Assembly: GCA_003313425.1 (NCBI GenBank)
Contig: NHZP01000021.1
Location: forward strand, 930,001-994,000
Reading direction: 5' to 3'
Source: Pseudopyrenochaeta lycopersici
Taxonomy: Eukaryota > Ascomycota > Dothideomycetes > Pleosporales > Pseudopyrenochaetaceae
DNA: 64,000 nt
How positions within the stretch are numbered: position 1 is the stretch's first letter; each line of letters starts with the position of its first letter. Below the pieces are notes generated by a model. That model did no database searches. It had not been told where the DNA came from and was given only the letters and a program-made list of their open reading frames with translations. Below, piece after piece: positions 55,003 to 64,000 of this stretch. The position numbers were made by a program, and so were the translations under genes.

Positions 55003-55859
55003 GATTGTCGTTGATGTATCTATATGTGGCCGAAAAAGGTGGAAGCAAGTAGTCGACGATGTTATTGACGCTCCAATACTCAAATAAGATCTTGTGTGAG
55101 CGTGCGTGAAAAATTGTACAGAGGACTGAAATAACGATACTTTTGATTGTGGACTGAGAACCTCCTTTTCATCTGCATTTCCTCCGCGGATCCTCTACGC
55201 GCCTCCTCATCTCCTGCATTCAACATACACACGTTAAAACTTCGTTAAAATTGTCTTACAGTGAAGCACGGCGACAAGTCCATTCTAGGAACACACTCCA
55301 CGTTGTGCTTCCCTTTCCAGGTCCCTGGCCGTGGTTACAGAAGCGGGCGTAAGGCTGAAACGTGGGAACGTATGTTTGGGGCTTGCCATGTTTCGGGGCT
55401 CTGCTGCGCCAATGTGCGCTCTTCCATCAGCGAACATTGAATCGACGCCAATAAGCGGCCCCAGTATGAAGCTGAAACGAGTTGGCAATGTCTACCGCCG
55501 ATGCGCCAAGAGTTATTTGTACCTGCGCCCGTTATTATTCATTCTACAGTAAATATAGCGTCTTGTCCCAAAAGCCTCGTGGAGCCTCCAGCGATATTTG
55601 TTTGTTGAGGATTATCTGCAGCTCAAGAGGGCGGGGGGACTGTTAGGCGTCCAGTGCCCTCCCCCATCTCCCTAGGCATCTCTGAAACCGATAGGCTGAC
55701 TGCGCCTTCGACTCATTTGCTTTTCAGTCACCCCCACGAACATACCCAGCGTATCTCTGTCATGGCCTGTAAGTGGCCTAATGCAAGGGTACAGTCTGGT
55801 ATAGACCATTATACTTATACCACCATCCAGCAACCTTAGAATCGCTTCTATCTGCGCGC
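55003..55859. other. Promoter region of the CorA-like gene and edge of the gene-rich DNA
   Basis: No convincing gene is seen. Composition is ordinary until about 55860, where AT-rich degraded DNA starts abruptly. Confidence 0.5.
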
Positions 55860-56582
55860 GAGTGTCCTATAACATCTATCAGGCGAGGAGTTAAAAGTAT
55901 AGGATAAAGGAAATCAAAGTCCTAACCTATTAATTAGTACTTAAGTTCATCTACAGTATTAGGAGCACTTTAGTAATACTTAAGATGCGCTCTCTACCTT
56001 AAACACTATATTATGCTCCCTCCTAGTAGCCTTTACATATAAGAAATTAAAAAGCTTTATTCTATTAGGTCTTAATAAGTTTAGAGATATTAGTAAGCCT
56101 ATTTCTTTTATTACTATATAGAATTATTCTCTTAATATTATTAATAACAGGCTCTAGATACAGGGTTAGGGAAGATTATATTCTAGGCGTTAAATACCTT
56201 TTAACTTTACTCTTTTAGCAGTGCTATTAAATACTACACCTACTAGAACCCTATTTAGAGGCTAAGTATATATTCCTCTAGTCTTTAGGCTATATATAGA
56301 GAACATAATTATACTATAAATATTTTAGAGTAATAGCGTAAACTACTTAAAGGGTAAAGCTAAACAGAGATTCTATACGTTAGAGAGAATTTTATTAGCT
56401 TTACTAGCAGCTGTAATTACTCTTATATAGAGACTTAGATTAGGTTTAGTAATATCTATAATAATAAATATTAGGCAAGCATAGTCTAAAGTTACTTAAA
56501 CCCTAATCTACTAAAATTTAGATAGAGTTTAGTCTTTAGTTACTAGATAATAAGTTTACTTAGGCTATTAGTGTAAGGTAGA
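55860..56582. repeat. RIP-degraded AT-rich repeat left of the retrotransposon
   Basis: Dense TA dinucleotides and stop codons in all frames, the pattern left by RIP. No terminal repeats or domains can be recognised. It is probably an older repeat next to or beneath the gypsy element. Confidence 0.6.
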
Positions 56583-56971
56583 TGTAAAGAATCTTAAGGG
56601 CTATCGGTGAGGATAACCAATGAGATTGCAAGGTTAGTTCTCTGGGATAGAGTAAGGGACTAGATAGAAGGGGGTTTAATACTAAGACAGTAAGAGGGTG
56701 CTTCTATTAAGAGTACTAAGGGTTAAGAATAATTAGTATTACTATTACTATACTGTAGAGTATAATATTAAGTTAAATATAATAAGCTATAAGGGTTTAT
56801 TATAGTAATCTATATATATAGAAGTTATGCATGTTACTTAGTATACTTAGTGTGCTCAGTGTTACTAATCAAACTAATTAACTAAGCACGTTACATAACT
56901 TTAGTTGTTAGTCTAATACCTGTAAGGTCTAGTTAGGGCTACTAGGGCAGGGTCCCAGCAGGATCATAACA
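56583..56971 (-). repeat. Left LTR of the gypsy element (3' LTR in element orientation)
   Basis: 389 bp, TGTAAAG...CATAACA, aligned over its whole length with 63232-63620. Differences between the copies are almost all C/T or G/A. Its outer (left) end keeps more G and C than the corresponding part of the other copy. Confidence 0.92.
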
Positions 56972-57287
56972 CTATCCCCCTCCTATCCTAGCACTGTCCT
57001 TAGTGCTTATTATATAACGCGGGCGTTTCCTACTTCTTACTGTATTATGTCTTACTATACCTAAACATCTATAAGTATCTAGCACTATTTATTACTAACG
57101 TCTTTATAATTTTATTAACTTCTTTAGGGAAGCTATAGTTTAAAAATACGTAACGTGCGCGAAGTATAATTAGGTGTATAAGGTCTATATTTATTCTAGG
57201 AAATATAGCGAGTGTCTGCGTTAAGGGTAACGTTATAACGTGCGAGTTACAGAGTCTAAATTTAAATAATTAGTAGATTAGAAGACG

Positions 57288-57527
57288 AAGCTTTAAGAGT
57301 AGATAAAAGAATCTAGGAATATATAAAAGGTTATAATAAAGGCGTATAAAAAAGCTCTAGAGGAGCTACGCGTTACTTAGGCTTATAAAGAGTAGTTATA
57401 ATAATAAATAGATTTAATTAATTAGCGCGCGGAGGAAGTAATAGCTGTAGAAGAATAAGATATTAAGGAGTAGGAAGCGGCGGAGGCTTTATTACCTAAA
57501 AACGCTTCTAATACCTTTAGGTTTTAG
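57288..57527 (+). pseudogene. Opposite-strand coding relic inside the retrotransposon
   Basis: On the plus strand, against the direction of pol, one frame of 80 codons contains eleven internal stops, all TAA or TAG and none TGA. Between them lies a strongly helical, charged chain (KAYKKALEELRVT, INRAEEV-like, EAAEALLPKNASNTFRF). If the stops were glutamines this would be a coiled coil. It sits between the left LTR and the chromodomain. It may be an extra antisense gene of the element or a fragment of another transposon inserted there. Confidence 0.4.
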
Positions 57528-57689
57528 TTTATCGCCTAGTACTTAGGGTGCGTTTAAAGGCTTCCCTCTTAAGTATTAGGAGGTCCTAGTTAGCGATAGG
57601 CCCCTAGTAGCAGGCCTGTTAGTTTCTTCTAGCTCTTAACGTTTCTTAAGGTTTATTTACTTTTTCTTTTTCCTTTCCTCTCTTTCCTA

Positions 57690-60300
57690 GTATTCTCTAA
57701 TTTTTTCTTAACAGTTTCTTAGATTTTCTAGTAGTTCCTACGTACTCTCTACGCTTAGGTACCCTTTCTACTTAACTAAGTAGCTAAAGCTTAGTTCTAG
57801 GTTATTAACTCTCCTATTCTATTAGTACCCCTAAATTTTCTTAACTTTAAACTTATTTTCTTCTTTAGGTTTATACTAGAATATTTTTTATAATAGTATA
57901 GTAGGGTTAGCTAGTTCTAACTTAGAGATATAGAAGCAGGGGTAAATCTTTATATCTAGTAGTAGCTTAAGTGTATAGTTTATAGGTCTGTTTTATTCTT
58001 TAACTAAAAATAGTCTGACTTTAACATAATTAAGTCTCTTACTTAGTTATTTGTTACGTAGATTTCTTATAAGTAAGTATGCTTTATCCCCCTTCTTTAG
58101 CTAAGGTGCTATTTTTCTTTTCTTGTTTTAGTAGGAAATACTGTTATATTATGCTTTCTTAAAGTTCTCTTAGAGTTATTTATATATTTTCTTTATTTCT
58201 TTAGCTGTTTTTATAGCTGCTTTAGTTTTTCTGCTAGGATATAACTTTATAAAGAGATTAGGGTGTCTCCCGTAGTTAGTAAAGAATAGTGTCTTTCTAG
58301 TTAATTCTAATAATTTATTATTATAGGCTAGTTATGCTATTAGTAACAGTAAGACCTAATTATTTTATTATTAATTACTGTAAATCCTTAGGTAGGTTTT
58401 TATTATTCTGTTTATTTGTTCTGTCTGTCTGTCTGTTTATAGGTAATAGGCTGTTAATAATTTTCTTTTTATCTCTATCGCGGCTATTAATGTGGACTAG
58501 AAGTTAGATGTAAAGAGCTTATCTCTATTACTAATAATTAACTTAAGTATACTATAGTATTATATTAGTCTGTCTAAGATAATAAACGCTAGTTATTTAG
58601 TATTATAGTTATTTCTAAATAGTATTATCTTAGCTGCTTTCGTAAACCTACAGACTATGTTAAAGATAGCGTTATACTTAATTCCTGTTACAGGGTCTTT
58701 AGACAGTAGTAACCCTATTATAAAATCTATAGAAATGTCTACCTAAAGTTTATTAGGTAGCTCTATAGCTTATATTTCTCTATAGAGTACGTAGGTACTA
58801 TATTTATTCTTATAATAGTCCGCGCATTTTTTAATAAATTATTTAACCTTAGTCTTTATATTTTTAAAGCTATAGTGTCGCTATATAAGTTCTATTATTC
58901 TCTTAATTCCTAGGTAACTATATACTAGGTTATTGTAGTGTTATTAGATAATTACCTCTTACAATTCTTTAGGCACTTTAGACGTAATTATTATAGTGTT
59001 ATTTAATAACTTATTAGGTCCTAAGCTTCTATCTTAGTTTACTTAAAGAATAGTATTACTAACTATTACTTTTATTCCTACGATGTCTAATCTATAGCTA
59101 AGAGCATCAGCTCTACTATTATCTTTTCCTAGCGTATACACGATCTTAAACTTATATTATCCTAATATTTTAGCCTATCTAACCTATCTTTAATTTAATA
59201 TCTTAGTAGTAGTAAAATAAACTAAGTTCTTATAATCTATAAATATTATAAGATCTAAGCAGCTTTCTGCGTAAGTTTACTAGTAGTTAAGGGCGTTAAT
59301 AACTACTATAAGCTCTTTATTATGCACGTTGTAGCGTTCTTTAGTGTCTATAAATTTTCTTAAGTAGTATATAATTAGGTACTATTTCCTATTATATTCT
59401 TATTTTACTATTACACCTAGTGTAAGGTCTAAGGCATCTGTTTTAAACTATGGGGGTTCTCCTGTTTAGAATATAATTAATACTAAGAGTATAATATAGG
59501 CTTCTTTAAGCATCTAGAATACTTTCCTTTATTTATTTCCCTATTCCTATTTTATATCTTTTCTTATAAGTTTAGTAAGTAAGATAGATTTTCTAGAAAA
59601 GTCCTTAATAAACTATTAGTTAAAGTTAATAAATCCTATAAATAACTATATATCTTTAATTATTTTAGGTTTAGGCTATTCTTTTACTACTCTTATTTTC
59701 TCTTTACTTATCTTTACTCTATATACACCTACTATATATCCTAAGAATTTAACTTCTTTCTTATAGAACTTGTATTTCTTAGGTTTAAGTAGTAAACTAA
59801 ATCTTCCTAAGTAAGTAAGAACTATTTTAACGTACTTAATGTGCTCTTATAGATTATTAGAGTACATAAGGATATTATTAAAGTATATAATAATAAATAT
59901 ATCTAGGTATTCTCTTAACATATTATTAATAAGTGCCTAGCATATTACTAGTGTATTAGTAAGACTAAAAGGTATTACTATATACTTATAGTAGCTGTAG
60001 CGTATTCTAAACACAGTCTTCTATTCTTCGCCTTCCTTTATATAAATAAGGTTATACGCTTCTCTTAAGTCTAATATTATAAAGACTTTTGTAAAGGCTA
60101 GTTAATCCTATAGTTCTACTATATTTAGTAAAGAGTATTAATTCTTTACTATAATATTATTAAGTTTCTAATAGTTAATATATAATCTTAGCTTCCTATT
60201 CTTTTTTAGTATAAATAGTATAGAGTATCTTACTAGTAATTATAATTCCCTAATAAATCTCTTTTTTAAGTTTATCTTAATATATTTGCGCAGAGTTTTA
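57690..60300 (-). pseudogene. Degraded pol: reverse transcriptase, RNase H, integrase, chromodomain
   Basis: On the minus strand the frames read KPKKYKFYKKEVKFLGYIVG and LFIGFINF (reverse transcriptase end), then FKTDALDLTLGVIV ... NVHNKELIVVINALNY (RNase H), VDISIDFIIGLLLSKDPVTG (integrase core with two of its acidic residues) and a chromodomain read as YLVK-stop-KGYL with ENLRNC after it. Glutamine and tryptophan codons have become TAG/TAA and the polymerase aspartates are asparagines, as G-to-A change predicts. Domain order with a terminal chromodomain defines a chromovirus. The upper boundary is approximate. Confidence 0.85.
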
Positions 60301-62375
60301 AGTTCTTTTTCTAATAAACTGTAAATTAGGCTAAAAGTTAGTTACTTTCCTTCTTATAGGATTATCTTATAATCCTAGGGTTAATATTTAGGTAATACTT
60401 TTATACTTATCTCTTCCTAAAAGAGTAACTTATATTCTTTATACTTATTAGGGATTACTAGAGTTACGCTTTACTCCTTAACTCTAGCTTATTAGTCTAA
60501 GGGCCTCCTATTAGTACCTGCTAAGTCAGACCCTTATATCTTAAGGCTATCCTTATTTAAAGTAAAGATCCTAATTATTATCTTCTTATCTACCTAGGCA
60601 CTTAGCTGCAGCGTAGGTTCGCTCGTAGTTACGTCCGTTCTATAGTATTTAAATAAGAACTTTTTCCTTTTCTAATTAATATCTAGACTATATTCTCTTA
60701 ACTATAGAAGTCTTAGTATTATATTATACTGTAATAGTCTAAAGACGTCTAGGTTAATCGTTTCCCTATAGTTCTAGATAATAAGTTGTACGCTCTATAC
60801 CTCGTGTGTAATTACAGACTCTAATAGTATTAGTTGTCTATTAGTAACTATTAATAGATATAGTACTAATTTTAATAATAGAATAAGGCTAGCTTATTCT
60901 ATCGCTCGCGCAGAAATATAGCTCTGTTATACTCTAGAATCTACTAGTACCTTTATCTAGCTTCTGTTAAGCTTAATATTTAGCTTAAGAAGTTCTTATA
61001 TACCTGTTGCGCATAAGGTTTATAGTTCTTACCTATTAGTAGGCGTAACCCTAAAAAAGGCTCCTCCTAATACTTATTTAGTATCTTAATATCTTTATAC
61101 TTAAGGTAATCTAAGTTAAGGCACGTTTACTATTATTACTAATTATATTCTCTATTAAAGACTAGCTGCATCGCTATAGTAGCTGCAAGGTTATTATTTC
61201 CTAGGAAGTAGAGGATAGTCTTCTTATCTTATAGGTAGTTATTATATTTAACTTTAAGATAATTATACTATTAGTATTTGCATTAGTAAAATAAGTAAGG
61301 GAAGTATCTCTATTCTGTTTTACTTAAATAATAGATTACGCATAGGTCTGTAGTATAAAAGGACTAGTAGATAATACTATATTACTTATTACGTAGATCT
61401 ATTAAGTAGTCTAGTACTAGTTTCTATAGTCCTTTATATATAGTATATAGGGTTTAAGCTACCTTAGCGTGCTTATATATTTCTTAGGCTTCTTCCTCTA
61501 TAAGATGCTAAAGAGGGTTAATATTCTTCTTATTATCTTCCTAATATATTTATTATTTAAGCTATATATAAATATCTTACTTCTTACTATCTATAAGCAC
61601 GATTTTACTATAAGAGTTAACTTAAAGATACCCTTATTATACTAGGTTCTTAGTATTTAGTATATAGAAAGTGTCTTCTTATATTAGTAGTAGTATTATT
61701 TAGCGTTATAGTATATATTTAGGGGTTTTAACTACTAAGGGTTCTAGTACCTATATTTATCTAGCTTGTTAAAGTTTCTATAGTACGTCCCTAACGCTTA
61801 CAGGTTACTATGCTTCTTTAGCTCTTTCTACCTATTCTTATATTACCTTTGTATAGTGTTTAGGGTAACAGTAATGTTCCTGTAATATATCTTATATTAC
61901 TTATTTAGCTAGAATAATCGTACTTATTCCTTATTTTATAGCTGCTTCCTATTCTTCTAGGGTTAACGCGTTAATATATTATACTTTATATATATATTAT
62001 GTGTATAACTAGCAGTTAAGTTCTATAATATCTTTTTCTGCCTCTGTAGGTGTTAATAGCCTTAGGGTTCTTAGTTAATATTACTTCTAAAAGTTTTCCT
62101 TTTTCTAATCCTTAGTTAAGAGTACTATAGTATTATTAAGGTCTTCCTTAGTATCTTTATAGACTAGAGATAGGGAGCTGCTACTCTCCTCTTCCTTGTC
62201 GCTATACTAGGTTCCTAGAATCCCTTTCTTAGTAGGTTCTTAGAGAGGTAGCTATAATAACTCTATTTCTTAGGCCTCTTCCTCTTAGGTTATAACAACT
62301 TCCTATATCTTATTATTACTATATTCTTCTTTTACTACTATTATATTAATCTAAAGGGTTACTTTATTCTTACTC

Positions 62376-62430
62376 CTATAGTCTTTAGCTATATAGCTTT
62401 TCTTATTATAGTTAAAGCAGGTTATTTCTT
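62376..62430 (-). pseudogene. Degraded Gag zinc knuckle
   Basis: The minus strand reads CFNYNKKSYIAKDYR, which fits a CCHC knuckle (C-x2-C-x4-H-x4-C) with cysteines changed to tyrosine and the histidine also lost. The rest of gag up to about 63200 is too degraded to define. Confidence 0.6.
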
Positions 62431-63231
62431 TTTTCTTCTTACTCTTACCTAATTTCTCTTTATTAAGATTATCTAGATATATTACTTTAGGGCCCCCTAA
62501 CAGGTACTGTCTAGGCACTTCTTATAGTTAATACTAATATTATAGGCGACTATTATTTAGCTTATTATAATAATCTTTCTAGGGTTTCTTATCTTCTTTT
62601 ATTTATTCTAGTAGTTATCTTCTAAGTTATACATAGAGCTTATAGAGCTCTATATCTAGTTAGATAGTTTTATTAATTAAGTTATCTAGTATTACTATAC
62701 CTATACTAGAGCGCATTAGTTTAGTTTAGACGTCTGCTTTTAGGCCTTATTTATATATAGTTTTTAGGGTGTTATTATTCTAGTTAGTTTGTCTAGCATA
62801 ACCTAAAAACTTATTAGCGTAATTAGCTATAGACTAGGTTTGTCGCATGTTCTAGATTTTGCGTTCTGCGATAGTAGTCTTGTTTAGCAGACTAAACGCT
62901 TATCGTATACGTATCTTAAATTCTCCTGTGTCCTTAAACATTTTAATTAGTTCCTCTAGTTTAGTCTCTTTAGCTAGGTACTTAACTAGGTGGGGCTTTA
63001 CCTATTTAGCAGCTTCACCTCTTATATAGCTCGTTATAAGTACTGCTTAGTTATCGTTATCTATAGTAGTCGCATTAAACTTAAAGAACAGGTTAAACTA
63101 GAGTAACTAGTCTTTAAGCTTAAATTAATCTCTATAGAAGAGGTCTAGTTTAGTAACAGCGTTGCCTAGCCTAGTAGCATAATAGTAGGTAGTTTCTATC
63201 TTAGTATTACTTATCTTAAGGGTATTTAAAG

Positions 63232-63620
63232 TGTAAAGAATCTTAGGGGCTATTAGTAAGGATAACTAATAAGATTATAAGGTTAGTTCTCTAGGATAGA
63301 GTAAGGGACTAGATAGAAGGGGGTTTAATACTAAGACAGTAAGAGGGTGCTTCTGTTAAGAGTACTAAGGGTTAAGAATAATTAGTATTACTATTACTAT
63401 ACTGTAGAGTATAATATTAAGTTAAACATAATAAGCTATAAGGGTTTATTATAGTAATCTATATACATAGAAGTTATACATGTTACTTAGTGTGCTTAGT
63501 GTGCTCAGTGTTACTGATTAAACTAATCAACTGAGCACGTCACGTGACTTCGGTTGTTGGTCTAATACCTGTGAGGTCCAGTTGGGGCCACTGGGGCAGG
63601 GTCCCGGCAGGATCGTAACA
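63232..63620 (-). repeat. Right LTR of the gypsy element (5' LTR in element orientation)
   Basis: 389 bp, TGTAAAG...CGTAACA. Its outer (right) last hundred bases look unmutated (CACGTCACGTGAC, GGGGCCACTGGGGC), while the same bases in the left copy carry many G-to-A and C-to-T changes. Confidence 0.92.
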
Positions 63621-64000
63621 GAAATCTAACTTAAATACTAATAAAGAGGCTAGCAAAGGCTCTAGTGCGAAGGAGAAGCAGCCTATTTAGAAATATAGGA
63701 ATAATAATTACTAAGCACTAGAGCTAGACCTAGAGGAACCTGCACAGCATAAAGATTAGGGGAAAAATAGGACTAGAGAAGAGTTTAAAGAAGACGAAGG
63801 AGATTATAATAGAGATAGTAATACATCTAATAATAATAATAACGTAACCGCGTCTAATAGGATAGATGCATACTAAGGGCAGGTAAATAACGCTGCTGCT
63901 CGCAACGCACTGCATAAAGCCTGTCTGGATAAAATTAAGAAGCACTAGCGTAATATATACTACCTCGTTAAATTTTAGTAGCAGCTAGGTAGTAAAGACG
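63621..64000 (+). repeat. RIP-degraded sequence right of the retrotransposon
   Basis: AT-rich with a plus-strand frame that reads as a polar, coding-like chain broken by TAG/TAA codons (ELDLEEPAQHKD, EEFKEDEGDYNRDSN, NAAARNALHKACLDKIKKH). It is probably part of another mobile element that the gypsy element entered or landed beside; it continues past the window. Confidence 0.5.

Larger units (their letters stand above)
56583..63620 (-). mobile_element. Ty3/gypsy chromovirus retrotransposon, RIP-degraded
   Basis: A 7038-bp element with two 389-bp direct repeats (56583-56971, 63232-63620), each TGT...ACA. It is read on the minus strand: a purine-rich tract (complement of CTATCCCCCTCCTATC) lies just inside the left LTR, where a minus-strand element has its 3' end. 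Degraded but readable domains follow in gypsy order from high to low coordinates: Gag zinc knuckle (about 62376-62430), reverse transcriptase (YFNNILMYS near 59855-59890; FLGYIV near 59731-59750), RNase H (about 59170-59460), integrase (DISIDFI near 58719-58741; SNRDKLF near 58511-58534) and a chromodomain (about 57690-57800). The catalytic YLDD reads YFNN, and dozens of TAG/TAA codons interrupt every frame, so it is dead. No target duplication is evident (flanks GTAGA and GAAAT). Confidence 0.9.

Noticed and set aside
63730..63945. 71-codon minus-strand frame in the right flank
   Set aside because: Low-complexity isoleucine-rich frame produced by AT-rich RIP-mutated DNA; the opposite strand looks more like the original coding strand.

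Overview
The window is from a filamentous ascomycete (Pezizomycotina); Dothideomycetes is a reasonable guess but is not proven by the sequence. Four things point there. Genes carry short introns of about 40-60 nt with CTAAC/CTGAC-like branch sites. The families are typical of moulds: a HET-NB-ARC-TPR NLR, DUF6536 and PAN membrane proteins, a 2EXR protein, BBE oxidoreductases and a secreted trypsin. Transposon relics are shot through with C-to-T / G-to-A changes that turn CAG/CAA codons into TAG/TAA, which is the signature of repeat-induced point mutation (RIP). Exon structures below were built by hand from splice sites and reading-frame phase; no search or RNA data were available.

Layout. 0-5.5 kb is accessory: the 5' end of a secreted-protein gene, a broken small secreted protein gene, a RIP-degraded Tc1-type transposon with intact ends (2002-3351) and anonymous AT-rich relics. 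5.5-10.1 kb holds a small membrane-anchored protein gene, a three-exon trypsin gene with a palindromic TATA region, and a 459-bp hAT-type miniature element with 19-bp inverted repeats and an 8-bp target duplication. 10.1-13.9 kb is one large NLR gene (HET + NB-ARC + TPR) whose 3' half is a perfect-length array of ten 126-bp repeats. 14.6-20.8 kb holds an MFS transporter and, divergently, a secreted BBE-type flavoenzyme. 21.2-25.3 kb has an HNH-nuclease-family gene broken by one stop codon, a possible 64-residue membrane peptide and an ankyrin gene.

26.3-30.1 kb is a same-strand trio: EthD-like protein, 2-hydroxyacid (glyoxylate/hydroxypyruvate-type) dehydrogenase and DAO-type flavin oxidase. 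An oxidase of this class could make a 2-oxo acid that the reductase removes, but the link is inferred. 31-46.6 kb carries a 2EXR protein, a Cue5-like ubiquitin-binding protein, a PAN/Apple membrane protein, a DUF6536 protein and an unrecognised multi-span membrane protein, separated by a 4.3-kb stretch with no convincing gene. 47.8-55 kb has, all on the minus strand, an NTF2-like/flavin monooxygenase fusion, an eight-exon Dal5-type transporter and a CorA-like transporter.

From about 55.86 kb to the end the character changes sharply to AT-rich RIP-degraded DNA. It is dominated by one nearly complete Ty3/gypsy chromovirus on the minus strand (56583-63620) with two 389-bp LTRs, lying between other degraded repeats. 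No tRNA, rRNA or CRISPR array was recognised.
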